Assembly (NCBI GenBank): GCA_017482195.1
Contig: JAFUNM010000055.1
Span: 1 to 45,602 of the forward strand
Direction of reading: 5' to 3'
From: Clostridia bacterium
Lineage (GTDB): Bacteria > Bacillota > Clostridia > Oscillospirales > QAKW01
DNA length: 45,602 bases
A model generated the notes under the pieces. The model had not been told where the DNA came from. It searched no databases and worked only from the letters and a program-made list of their open reading frames with translations. The position numbers were made by a program, and so were the translations under genes. Each line of letters begins with the position of its first letter. Position 1 is the stretch's first letter. Below are positions 7,098 to 14,912 of this stretch, one piece after another.

Positions 7098-8291
7098 ATG
7101 AAAATTCTGGTTATTAATGCCGGCAGTTCTTCCCTGAAATATCAGCTGATCGATATGGATCAAAGCGAAGTGCTGGCCAAAGGCAACTGTGAACGGATCG
7201 GTTTGGACGGAAAGATCACCCATCAGGCAAACGGCGAAAAGATGGAGCTGGAAACCGCTCTTCCAACCCATGCCGATGCCATCAAGATGGTACTGAAGTA
7301 TCTGACCGATGAGAAGTGGGGCGTTATCACCGATGTATCCGAGATCTCCGCTGTAGGTCACCGTGTAGTAAACGGCGCCGAAATCTTTGTAGAGGCCACT
7401 TTGATGGATGAAGAGAAGATCAATACCCTTGACGGTCTGACGGAGTTTGCTCCTCTGCACAATCCTCCCGCCGTTGTGGGTCTGCGCGCCTGCATGGAGG
7501 TCATGGGCAAGGATGTTCCCCAGGTGACTGTTTATGATACCGCTTTCCATCAGGATATGCCCGCCACCTCTGCCGTTTATCCCATCCCTTACGAATATTA
7601 TGAGAAGTACGGGATCCGCCGCTACGGTGCACACGGCACCTCCCACGGTTATGTAGCAGGAGAATGTGCAAAGCTCTTAGGCAAAAAGCCGGAGGAACTG
7701 AACATCGTTACCTGCCATTTGGGCAACGGCTCCTCCATCACCGCAGTAAAGGGCGGCAAATGCCTGGACACCTCCATGGGCTTTACTCCTTTAGCCGGCG
7801 TGATGATGGGTACCCGCTGCGGCGACATTGATCCCGCAGTCGCTATGTATATCATGAATAAAGAGGGGCTTACTCCCGATCAAATGAGCGATGTCATGAA
7901 TAAGAAGAGCGGTGTGTTCGGAGTGAGCGGTGTTTCCTCCGACTTCCGCGATCTGGATGCCGGTGCCGAAGCGGGTAATGAGCGTTGCCGTCTGGCTCTG
8001 GATATGTTCGCCTATCAGGTGACCAAGTATATCGGCGCCTACGCTGCTGCTATGGGCGGCGTGGATGCCATCGTCTTTACTGCCGGTATCGGCGAGAACA
8101 ACCCGATGATGCGCACGGCCATCGCTGAGCCCCTTGCCTTCCTGGGTGCCAAGATCGACGAGGAGAAAAACCAGATGCGGGGTAAGGCAATGGCCATCTC
8201 CACCGAGGATTCCACGGTGAAGATCTGTGTCATCCCCACCAATGAAGAGCTGGCCATCGCCCAGCAAACGCTGGCGGTCATCTCTCGCTAA
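7098..8291 (+). CDS. ackA: Acetate kinase
   Basis: A 397-residue ASKHA-fold enzyme that interconverts acetyl-phosphate plus ADP with acetate plus ATP; in fermenters it yields ATP from acetyl-CoA with phosphotransacetylase. Motifs are intact: INAGSSSLKYQL at the N-terminus, AVGHRVVNGAE, DTAFHQDMP, RRYGAHGTSHGYV, HLGNGSSITAVK, GTRCGDIDPA and FTAGIGENN. Length equals the family norm of about 400. AAAGGAGA sits 9 bases ahead of the ATG. No pta gene is beside it in this window. It may be cotranscribed with the LCP-family gene that begins 24 bases after its stop. Confidence 0.98.
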   Translation: MKILVINAGSSSLKYQLIDMDQSEVLAKGNCERIGLDGKITHQANGEKMELETALPTHADAIKMVLKYLTDEKWGVITDVSEISAVGHRVVNGAEIFVEATLMDEEKINTLDGLTEFAPLHNPPAVVGLRACMEVMGKDVPQVTVYDTAFHQDMPATSAVYPIPYEYYEKYGIRRYGAHGTSHGYVAGECAKLLGKKPEELNIVTCHLGNGSSITAVKGGKCLDTSMGFTPLAGVMMGTRCGDIDPAVAMYIMNKEGLTPDQMSDVMNKKSGVFGVSGVSSDFRDLDAGAEAGNERCRLALDMFAYQVTKYIGAYAAAMGGVDAIVFTAGIGENNPMMRTAIAEPLAFLGAKIDEEKNQMRGKAMAISTEDSTVKICVIPTNEELAIAQQTLAVISR

Positions 8292-8315
8292 AAACTGAAA
8301 GGAAGCGAAGCGGTT

Positions 8316-9350
8316 ATGCTTGCAAATTTCATTAAAGGCTTTAAAAAATTCTATAAAAAGCGTTTCGGTAAATTTATTGTAAAATTCGGTATATCTTTTG
8401 TAGCAACCCTGCTGATCTGCTGCATCGGTCTTTGGGCCGCCTACTCCTATGTCTTCGGCGGCATGGAGCAGAGTGAAGCCATCTCCAAAGAAGAGGTCGG
8501 CATTGAAGTGCAGGATTACCATACCGACGATATCATCAACATCGCCCTCTTCGGCATCGATACGGACGACGAGGAGATGGCCAACGGCCGCAGCGACAGT
8601 ATTATCGTGGTCTCCATCGACAATAAAGTGGGGGAGATCCGCCTATCCGCCATCCAGCGGGATACCTATGTCACCATCGAAGGCCGTGGCAAGGATAAGA
8701 TCAATCACGCGTATGCCTTCGGCGGCCCCGCTCTGGCAGTCAAGACCCTCAACCAGAACTTCGGCCTGGATATTACCAACTATGCAGTCATCAATTTCGC
8801 CAATCTGGAAAAGGTGATCGATGCCCTGGGCGGTATTGAACTGGAGGTCACCGAAGCCTATCTCCAGCAGGCGAATAAGCAAATCACCAACATGGCACAA
8901 GCCAGAGGCAGCAAAGCAGATTATATCGAGGGAACCGGTATGCAGACGCTGTCCGGCATTCAGGTCTTAAGCATGAGCCGTGCCCGGTATAATGTGGGCG
9001 GTACAGCCGCCCGCTCGGAAATGCATGAGCTGATCCTCAACGCCTGCTATGCCAAACTCAAGACCAAAAACATTCTGGAGTTTCCCGCCATTGTTAAGGA
9101 GCTGCTGGCTCTGGTCAAGACCACCCTCAACAGCACCGATGTCATCAACGTGGGCATGAAGGTGCTCTTAAGCGGTTATGAGATCCGTCAGGCAGTATTC
9201 CCGCTGGTAGAGGATCAGAAAAACGGCGGAGGCGGTGCTATGATCAACGGTGTCTGGTACCTGACTTATAACGAAGAGCAGGGCAATCAACACGTCCGAG
9301 ATTTCGTATACGACGGAAAATTGCCCGGAGATGAAGTCCCAACAGAATAA
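8316..9350 (+). CDS. LytR-CpsA-Psr (LCP) family cell-envelope protein
   Basis: A 344-residue membrane-anchored enzyme of the family that attaches teichoic acids or other anionic glycopolymers to peptidoglycan from lipid-linked precursors. A basic cytoplasmic N-terminus (KGFKKFYKKRFGK) precedes one transmembrane helix at about residues 22-46. The extracellular LCP domain runs from about 75: INIALFGIDTDDE, RSDSIIVVSID, LSAIQRDTYV, KINHAYAFGG, DALGGIELEV, LSMSRARYN with the catalytic-site Arg residues. It lacks an extra C-terminal LytR_C domain. GGAAG is about 10 bases before the ATG. A terminator follows. Confidence 0.92.
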   Translation: MLANFIKGFKKFYKKRFGKFIVKFGISFVATLLICCIGLWAAYSYVFGGMEQSEAISKEEVGIEVQDYHTDDIINIALFGIDTDDEEMANGRSDSIIVVSIDNKVGEIRLSAIQRDTYVTIEGRGKDKINHAYAFGGPALAVKTLNQNFGLDITNYAVINFANLEKVIDALGGIELEVTEAYLQQANKQITNMAQARGSKADYIEGTGMQTLSGIQVLSMSRARYNVGGTAARSEMHELILNACYAKLKTKNILEFPAIVKELLALVKTTLNSTDVINVGMKVLLSGYEIRQAVFPLVEDQKNGGGGAMINGVWYLTYNEEQGNQHVRDFVYDGKLPGDEVPTE

Positions 9351-9354
9351 ATAA

Positions 9355-9401
9355 AGATCCGGTTGCAAAGGGCCGCACGCCCGAAGCAACCGGATTTTTT
9401 A
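9355..9401. terminator. Bidirectional terminator
   Basis: ATCCGGTTGC pairs with GCAACCGGAT (9386-9395), and an inner GGGC/GCCC stem lies within the loop. A T-run follows on the plus strand. It separates the convergent LCP and LysM-GH18 genes. Confidence 0.85.
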
Positions 9402-10529
9402 TAACACTTTGGTGATTTCAAAATAGCCGTCCAGCAATGTATAGAGCGGCTGGAAGAATCGCATGATGTTCCAAATACTGACACCACCCAGACCCAGAGA
9501 ACGCAAAAGGTTCAGCTTTGCCTGATAGCTGCGGGCATCCTCATACCACACCTCATGCTGCTGTCCCCGACGGTCGTAATACCGAAACCAGGGCGACTGT
9601 GCTCTTTCATCGAATTGGATCTCCGCACCGTATTTGCGGGCAAGCGCCACCGCCTCATAATTGCCGATGGAGCGGGCAGGGCGGCCCTGCTCGTAGGGCA
9701 GCCGCCAATCGTAGCCGTAGTTTGGCAGACCCATCAGAATCTTTTCGGGTGGGATCTCTCCAACTGCAAATTGAAGTACCCGTTCCACCTGATCAATGGG
9801 TGCCACTGCCATGGGCGGGCCGTAGGTATGCCCCCATTCATAGGTCATCACCAACGCCCGGTCAGCCGCGACCCCCATGCCCATATAATCGTGCGCTTCA
9901 TACAGCAACCCCCGCTGCTCCCGGCTGGTCTTGGGTGCCAGAGCAATAAATACCGGCAAGGGAGCAAGCCCCTCTTTTAAAAAGGTGACCAAATCGGTAT
10001 AATTCTGCCGAAATTCTCCTGGAATATACTCCATATCCACATCTACGCCAAGGTAGCCTTTTTCTTCCATGACCTGCTTCAGTTCAGAAAGCAGTCGGTT
10101 TCGTCGGTCAGCGCTCTCCAAAAGACGAACACTCCGTTGGCTGTTGAATCCGCCGCTCTCGTCTACAGTCGTCAGCACCAGAATAGGCGCCACTCCTGCC
10201 TCTAATGCCATCTGCACGACCTCTGTATCATCCACCTGGGGAGGTACCAGACCGCCCTCATCATCGACCCCATAGCTGAACACCGAAAGATAGGTAAGAT
10301 AGGGCAATGTTTTTCTTAAAACCTCCCGGTCAATAAAGGGATAGGCATAGCCGTTGACCGCCAGCGGGCCGCTCTTCTCTTCCGGAGAGGGCACGATCAG
10401 GCTGTCGCCGATCACAAGGTATTTATCGGGATCGATGCCGTTGGCCCGCACCAGCTGATCCACCGATACTCCATAGCTTTTCCCGATCTTATACAAACTG
10501 TCACCGGGACGAATGGTTACGATCGTCAT
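9399..10529 (-). CDS. LysM-GH18 protein, spore germination lysin-like (YaaH/SleL type)
   Basis: A 376-residue protein with one LysM peptidoglycan-binding domain (about residues 3-47, IRPGDSLYKIGKSYGVSVDQLV) followed by a glycoside hydrolase family 18 barrel (about 55-370). The catalytic motif appears as GVDVDMEYIP near residue 165, with the acid Glu. MTYEWGHTYGPPMA and GLPNYGYDW are typical of the SleL/YaaH branch, which cleaves cortex peptidoglycan during spore germination. SleL usually carries two LysM domains; this one has a single copy. There is no signal peptide, as in other spore-coat-located members. ATG at 10529 has AAAGGAG 10 bases upstream. Spore role is inferred from the family. 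Confidence 0.87.
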   Translation of the reverse strand: MTIVTIRPGDSLYKIGKSYGVSVDQLVRANGIDPDKYLVIGDSLIVPSPEEKSGPLAVNGYAYPFIDREVLRKTLPYLTYLSVFSYGVDDEGGLVPPQVDDTEVVQMALEAGVAPILVLTTVDESGGFNSQRSVRLLESADRRNRLLSELKQVMEEKGYLGVDVDMEYIPGEFRQNYTDLVTFLKEGLAPLPVFIALAPKTSREQRGLLYEAHDYMGMGVAADRALVMTYEWGHTYGPPMAVAPIDQVERVLQFAVGEIPPEKILMGLPNYGYDWRLPYEQGRPARSIGNYEAVALARKYGAEIQFDERAQSPWFRYYDRRGQQHEVWYEDARSYQAKLNLLRSLGLGGVSIWNIMRFFQPLYTLLDGYFEITKVL

Positions 10530-10559
10530 TCCAAAAACACTCCTTTCAAAAAATGTATA

Positions 10560-10588
10560 TTTACATTTTAATCCAGTTATGTTATGAT
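10560..10588 (+). promoter_or_regulatory. Promoter of the PAP2 gene
   Basis: TTTACA (10560-10565), a 17-base spacer, and TATGAT (10583-10588), followed by GAAGGGA and the ATG at 10620. Confidence 0.65.
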
Positions 10589-10619
10589 GTAGGTTGAAAA
10601 AATTTGAAGGGACGATCAT

Positions 10620-11543
10620 ATGCAATTTTTATACTTTTTAGAGGACCTGCGCAATCCGGTGCTGGATGTGATCATGCAGATCATCACCCATTGCGGCGAG
10701 GAACTGGTTTTTATGGCGGTAGCCATGCTCTTCATCTGGTGTATTGATAAAAAGCAGGGCTATTATTTGCTGACCGTTGGCTTTTTGGGCACCCAAATCA
10801 ACCAACTGCTAAAGGTTAATTTCCGGATCGAACGCCCCTGGGTACGGGATCCCAATTTCACCATTGTGGAAAGCGCCCGGGCAGAAGCCACCGGCTACTC
10901 CTTCCCCAGCGGCCACACCCAAAGCAGCGTCGGCACCTTTGCAGGCATCGCAAGAATCACCAAAAAGCGCTGGCTGCAGATCATCTGTGCAGTTATGTGT
11001 GTATTGGTGCCCCTTTCCAGAATGTATTTAGGCGTGCATACTCTTTGGGATACCTCCGTTTCCTTCTTTATTGCCCTTCTTCTGGTATTCATCCTGTATC
11101 CTATCATCAATAAGTGCTTTGACCACCTTAATGCCATGCGGCTCCTCTTCGGGGTAATGGTCGCCTGGTGCATCGGTCAGGTCTGCTTTATGGAGTTTTT
11201 TCCCTTCCCGGCAGAGGCCAACGGCGAGGAGCTTTACAGCGCCTTGAAAAACGCCTACAAAATGCTGGGCGCGGTTTTGGGCTTCTACGGTGTTTATGAA
11301 CTGGATCAGCGGTATATTCGCTACGAGGCCGCCGAAGGCTCCTTCTGGAACAAGCTCCTCCGCTGGATCTTGGGTCTTGCGGCAACGGTTGTGGTGCAGG
11401 AACTCTGCTACGCAGTATTCGGACTTCTGCCCGGCGAGCATGGAGCACTGTTCTGCCGCCTGCTCTCCTATATGGTCATGGTACTCTTTGCCGGCGCAGT
11501 CTGGCCCCTGACCTTCCCGCTCTTTAAAAAAATTGCGAAATAA
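10620..11543 (+). CDS. PAP2-superfamily membrane phosphatase
   Basis: A 307-residue integral membrane lipid phosphatase of the type-2 phosphatidic acid phosphatase family. All three catalytic motifs are present: KVNFRIERP (about 65-73), SFPSGH (about 94-99) and SRMYLGVHTLWD (about 136-147). Eight or so hydrophobic segments are spread over the length, including a long C-terminal membrane part after residue 170 that is not part of the catalytic domain. Substrates in this group include undecaprenyl pyrophosphate, phosphatidic acid and phosphatidylglycerol phosphate; which one applies here is unknown. The gene is divergent from the LysM-GH18 gene and has its own promoter and terminator. Confidence 0.9.
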   Translation: MQFLYFLEDLRNPVLDVIMQIITHCGEELVFMAVAMLFIWCIDKKQGYYLLTVGFLGTQINQLLKVNFRIERPWVRDPNFTIVESARAEATGYSFPSGHTQSSVGTFAGIARITKKRWLQIICAVMCVLVPLSRMYLGVHTLWDTSVSFFIALLLVFILYPIINKCFDHLNAMRLLFGVMVAWCIGQVCFMEFFPFPAEANGEELYSALKNAYKMLGAVLGFYGVYELDQRYIRYEAAEGSFWNKLLRWILGLAATVVVQELCYAVFGLLPGEHGALFCRLLSYMVMVLFAGAVWPLTFPLFKKIAK

Positions 11544-11552
11544 TGATTCAAT

Positions 11553-11585
11553 AAAAAAGACTGCCCTCTGGGCAGTCTTTTTTAT
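11553..11585. terminator. Bidirectional terminator
   Basis: AAAAAAGACTGCCC, loop TCT, GGGCAGTCTTTTTT: a 14-base stem with T-runs on both strands, between the convergent PAP2 and isomerase-like genes. Confidence 0.9.
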
Positions 11586-12487
11586 TTTAAATAACGATCC
11601 GTAAAATTACGAAGATATTTTTCCAAGAAAGGCACAAGGATCTCATAATCAGGTCCCAGCTTGGCAAGATTGAGTTCGTAGTTATAGTAACCGTCATAAC
11701 CGATCTCTTGGAGCGCCTTGAAGGTCTCCCCCCAATTGACAGTGCCCTGGCCGGGAATCAGATGCTGATCGGAAAAACCGTTGTTATCATGCAGGTGCAG
11801 TGCCTGGATGCGGCTGCCGAACATCCGGATCATATTGGGTACACTTAAGTAGCCTGCCTCCGTGGCGGCGTTAGTATGACCGGTATCCATGCAAAAGGCT
11901 TTCATCCCGGTCTTCAGTTCCTCATACTCGCCCAGCATCAATTGGGGATCAGCGAAATGATCGAATCCGTGAACGCCGTTATGGCGGCAGCGACCGAAGC
12001 TCTCCATGCAGATCTTCACGCCCCATTCCTCAGCGGCGGGGATAAGGTCCGCGTACATTTCCTGGTTGACCCGGTGCATGGTCTTGGCATCCACCTCATA
12101 GCCCCATTGCATGGTAGAGATGCAATGGACCACCGTATATTCACAGCCCAAAAGGGCGGTTGCCTTGATGCTCCGGATCGCCGCTTTCTTTAAGAAGGCA
12201 TTATGCTCCTCATCATCTGGAACATAGGAGTCCACCAGATTATGGGTCAGGGCGATCTTCAGCCCCAGCTCATCGGCATAGGCGCGGATGTCCTTAAAAT
12301 AAGCTTCATATTCCTCGTCGGAATATTCAAAAAGGGGCAAAACAGGGGTCTTATATCTTGCATGGCGGGCATAGTGGACCAAATTGAAATCCACCCCGTC
12401 GAAACCGGCATCCCTTGCCATCTTCAGCGCGGCTTTATCGCCGTAAACAATCTGCAGGGTTCCGATGCTTAAACTGATCTTTGCCAT
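11582..12487 (-). CDS. Sugar phosphate isomerase/epimerase-like TIM-barrel protein
   Basis: A 301-residue protein of the xylose-isomerase-like AP endonuclease-2 fold. Metal-ligand regions fit the family: TVVHCIS (about 120), CMESFGR (about 160), FCMDTGHTNA (about 200), IQALHLHDNNG (about 232) and YNYELNL (about 277). Members interconvert ketoses, inosose or hydroxypyruvate, or repair DNA; this one looks like the sugar branch. AGAGG is 8 bases before the ATG. It starts 4 bases after the stop of cysS, so it probably lies at the end of the cysE-cysS transcript, but there is no evident link to cysteine. Specific substrate unknown. Confidence 0.83.
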   Translation of the reverse strand: MAKISLSIGTLQIVYGDKAALKMARDAGFDGVDFNLVHYARHARYKTPVLPLFEYSDEEYEAYFKDIRAYADELGLKIALTHNLVDSYVPDDEEHNAFLKKAAIRSIKATALLGCEYTVVHCISTMQWGYEVDAKTMHRVNQEMYADLIPAAEEWGVKICMESFGRCRHNGVHGFDHFADPQLMLGEYEELKTGMKAFCMDTGHTNAATEAGYLSVPNMIRMFGSRIQALHLHDNNGFSDQHLIPGQGTVNWGETFKALQEIGYDGYYNYELNLAKLGPDYEILVPFLEKYLRNFTDRYLK

Positions 12488-12491
12488 GATC

Positions 12492-13892
12492 TTAGCCTCT
12501 CTTCATCAAAATTTTCACACCGTCTTTGCCGTCTTCCAGAAGTACACCCATTTCGGCTAATTGATTGCGAATTTCATCTGCCTTGGCAAAATCCTTGGCG
12601 GCGCGGGCAGCAGTACGCTCCTCCACCAATTTCTGCACGTCCTCGGGGATCTCGGTTTGCCCCTCACCCTTAACGATATTCAATACGTCGGTCAGTTCTT
12701 CAAACAATTCCTTCAGCTTGGTAAGGAACTCCAGAGAGTGGCTCTCGGAGAGGCGGGTATTGATCCAGCGGGCCAGATCAAAAAGAACACTGACTGCATC
12801 AGCAGTATTGAGGTCATCGTCCATCTTCTCCAGAAATCGCTCTTTGAAAGCATCCAATTCAGGCAAAAGTGTCTCCTCTTCTGTACTCAGCTTACCGCCG
12901 GCAGTTTTCATATTGTAAATAAGGTTATTTTTGGTCGTATACAGACGCTCCAGACCTGCTTTAGCGCTTTCCAAAACATCCTTGCTGTAGTTGATGGGAC
13001 TTCTATAGTGGGAAGAGAGCATAAAGAATCGGATGGTCTCATAGCCGTACACCGCGGCAGCATCTCTTACGGTAAAGAAATTCCCGGCAGACTTGCTCAT
13101 CTTGCGGTTATCCACATTGATATGGCCGTTATGAAGCCAATAGTGAGCAAAATCACAGCCGTTGGCGGCTTCACTCTGAGCGATCTCATTTTCGTGGTGG
13201 GGGAAGATCAGATCTACACCGCCGCAATGAATATCAATGGTTTTGCCTAAGAATTTGCAGGCCATGGCGGAGCACTCAATATGCCAACCGGGACGGCCCA
13301 CTCCCCAGGGAGACTCCCAGGCAGGCTCGCCGGGCTTGGCGGCCTTCCATACGGCAAAGTCCATGGGATCCTCCTTCTGCTCGTTCACATCGATACGGGC
13401 GCCGCTCTCCAACTGATCCATAGGCAGATGAGAGAGCTTACCGTAGCCCTTGAACTTCTTGGTAGAATAGTACACATCCCCATTGGATTCATAAGCATAA
13501 CCCTTTTCGATGAGATTTTCGATGATCCCGATGATATCCTTCATGCAATGAGTGGCACGGGGATGGATGGTCGCCTTGCCCACACCGAGGCCGCCGGCAT
13601 CGGTATAATACTCATTGATATACTTATCACCCAGCTCCGCCAGAGTGATGCCCTCCTCATTGGAGCGACGGATCATCTTATCATCCACATCGGTGAAGTT
13701 CTGGACGAACTTGACCTTATAGCCCCGATACTCAAAGTAGCGGCGTAGGACATCAAAGGTGATAAAGGGACGGGCATTACCGATATGGAAAAAATTATAG
13801 ACGGTAGGGCCGCAGGCATACATCAGCACCTTGCCGGGGGTAATGGGCACAAATTCTTCCTTCTGGCGGGTCAGGGTATTATAAAGCTTCAT
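12492..13892 (-). CDS. cysS: Cysteinyl-tRNA synthetase
   Basis: A 466-residue class I aminoacyl-tRNA synthetase that charges tRNA-Cys. Zinc-binding and catalytic motifs are intact: YACGPTVYNFFHIGNARPF (about 25-43, HIGH motif as HIGN), GWHIECSAMAC, DIHCGGVDLIFPHHENE, and KMSKS (about 268-272). The C-terminal anticodon-binding helical part ends in ILMKRG. ATG at 13892 has AAGGAGA 7 bases upstream. An open frame continues upstream to 14288 but lies wholly over cysE and is rejected. The start overlaps the cysE stop by four bases (ATGA), so the pair is translationally coupled and both fall under the T-box leader. Confidence 0.97.
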   Translation of the reverse strand: MKLYNTLTRQKEEFVPITPGKVLMYACGPTVYNFFHIGNARPFITFDVLRRYFEYRGYKVKFVQNFTDVDDKMIRRSNEEGITLAELGDKYINEYYTDAGGLGVGKATIHPRATHCMKDIIGIIENLIEKGYAYESNGDVYYSTKKFKGYGKLSHLPMDQLESGARIDVNEQKEDPMDFAVWKAAKPGEPAWESPWGVGRPGWHIECSAMACKFLGKTIDIHCGGVDLIFPHHENEIAQSEAANGCDFAHYWLHNGHINVDNRKMSKSAGNFFTVRDAAAVYGYETIRFFMLSSHYRSPINYSKDVLESAKAGLERLYTTKNNLIYNMKTAGGKLSTEEETLLPELDAFKERFLEKMDDDLNTADAVSVLFDLARWINTRLSESHSLEFLTKLKELFEELTDVLNIVKGEGQTEIPEDVQKLVEERTAARAAKDFAKADEIRNQLAEMGVLLEDGKDGVKILMKRG

Positions 13893-14521
13893 TCTTTTGT
13901 CTCCTTCAATTGTTTTTTCAGTTCCTGAATTTCTTTGGACAGGCGAGCCAGCTCCTCCCGCACCGGGTCGGAGATATGGATCTGATCCATGGGATCTACC
14001 TTTTTGCCCTTCTGGCGAATGACCCTTGCGGGAACACCCACCGCAGTAGAATAAGGAGGAATTTCCTCCAGCACCACCGCATTGGCGGCGATCTTGCTGT
14101 GGTCGCCGATGGTAAAGGGGCCTAAAACCTTGGCACCGCTGCCCACCATCACATGGTTGCCCAGAGTGGGGTGGCGCTTGCCGGTATCCTTGCCGGTGCC
14201 GCCCAGGGTCACTCCCTGATAGAGCAGGCAGTGATCTCCGATCACGGTGGTCTCGCCGATAACGATGCCGGTGCCGTGGTCGATGCACAGGCCCTTGCCG
14301 ATCTTTGCCGCCGGGTGGATCTCCACGCCGGTACGGAATTTAGCATACTGGGAGACCCAGCGGGCTAAAAAGTATCGCTTATGGCGATAAAGCCAATGGG
14401 AAAGACGGTAAAACAAGACCGCATGAAAGCCGTTGTAGAGAAAAAAGATCTCTGCTTTACTTCTTGCGGCAGGATCCCGCTGCATAAAGGCATCTAAGTC
14501 TTCACGCACTTTCTTAAACAT
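13889..14521 (-). CDS. cysE: Serine O-acetyltransferase
   Basis: A 210-residue hexapeptide-repeat acyltransferase that makes O-acetylserine from serine and acetyl-CoA, the committed step of cysteine synthesis. The N-terminal helical part (FKKVREDLDAFMQRDPAARS) is the short bacterial form. The left-handed beta-helix begins near residue 65 (GVEIHPAAKIGKGLCIDHGTG) and contains the catalytic His-Asp pair and the GGTGKDTGKRHP loop. The C-terminus is a charged helix (KEIQELKKQLKETKE). ATG at 14521 is chosen because GGAGG is 6 bases upstream; the ATG two codons earlier touches the ribosome binding site. Control is by the T-box leader just upstream. Confidence 0.95.
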   Translation of the reverse strand: MFKKVREDLDAFMQRDPAARSKAEIFFLYNGFHAVLFYRLSHWLYRHKRYFLARWVSQYAKFRTGVEIHPAAKIGKGLCIDHGTGIVIGETTVIGDHCLLYQGVTLGGTGKDTGKRHPTLGNHVMVGSGAKVLGPFTIGDHSKIAANAVVLEEIPPYSTAVGVPARVIRQKGKKVDPMDQIHISDPVREELARLSKEIQELKKQLKETKE

Positions 14522-14536
14522 AATCATCCTCCAAAT

Positions 14537-14566
14537 AAAAAAGCCTCTGTTGTTTCCAACAGAGGC
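14537..14566 (-). terminator. Intrinsic terminator of the T-box leader
   Basis: GCCTCTGTTG, loop, CAACAGAGGC (10-base stem) followed on the minus strand by six T. It lies between the T-box sequence and cysE and is the conditional terminator. Confidence 0.9.
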
Positions 14567-14757
14567 GTCAAAATCATTTACGCGGTTCCACTCCGAATTT
14601 ATCACTCGCTGCTCCCGGTAACGGGGGAGAACGCCGCCTTCCACTAACGCAGAAGGAAAAACCACGGAGCGCACACTTGGGATATTCTCAAACCTGCCGG
14701 GCTCTCAGCCAATGACCGCGGCTCTCTTCTCGGGGAGAGTATCTTACTATTTCCGTT
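14537..14757 (-). promoter_or_regulatory. T-box riboswitch, probably tRNA-Cys responsive
   Basis: The minus strand carries the conserved T-box sequence at 14581-14600, with the core GAGTGGAACCGCG, followed by a terminator and the cysE ribosome binding site. In the bulge the sequence is UGGA; the A would pair with discriminator U73, the base found in bacterial tRNA-Cys. Stem I starts near 14750 with AGTA followed by GATACTCTC, which pairs with GAGAATATC. Downstream of that arm, in the usual specifier position, is UGC (14671-14673), a Cys codon. A hairpin CCTTC/GAAGG and a stem III (CTCCC/GGGAG) follow. Uncharged tRNA-Cys would favour antitermination and raise cysE-cysS expression. Confidence 0.88.
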
Positions 14758-14763
14758 TAGATT

Positions 14764-14792
14764 ATTATATGGTAGAAAACCGAAAAATGCAA
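14764..14792 (-). promoter_or_regulatory. Promoter of the T-box cysE-cysS operon
   Basis: TTGCAT (14787-14792), a 17-base spacer, and a perfect TATAAT (14764-14769) on the minus strand, immediately upstream of the T-box leader. Confidence 0.75.
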
Positions 14793-14849
14793 GCATTTTG
14801 CCCCTTTGAACGAAAAAAAATTTGTTTTTTTCATTTTTTTCCATTTTTC

Positions 14850-14881
14850 TTCACACTTTTTTCATAGAAGCGGTATATAAT
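14850..14881 (+). promoter_or_regulatory. Possible promoter of the HtrA-type protease gene
   Basis: TTCACA at 14850 with TATATA at 14874-14879 (spacer 18) or an overlapping TATAAT at 14876-14881 (spacer 20). The -10 is convincing; the -35 is uncertain. Confidence 0.4.
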
Positions 14882-14912
14882 ATACTCAAAGTGAACAAGG
14901 AGGGACAACCCT

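Noticed and set aside
7044-7646. Minus-strand 200-codon frame opposite the start of ackA
   Set aside because: Antisense to ackA and running through its promoter, with no supporting signals.
12492-14288. N-terminally extended cysS frame
   Set aside because: The extra 132 residues lie over cysE in another frame and are low-complexity His/Arg/Gly text; the ATG at 13892 has a good ribosome binding site and the normal cysS start.
14644-14844. Minus-strand ORF inside the T-box leader
   Set aside because: The sequence is fully explained by promoter and T-box structure; no ribosome binding site.
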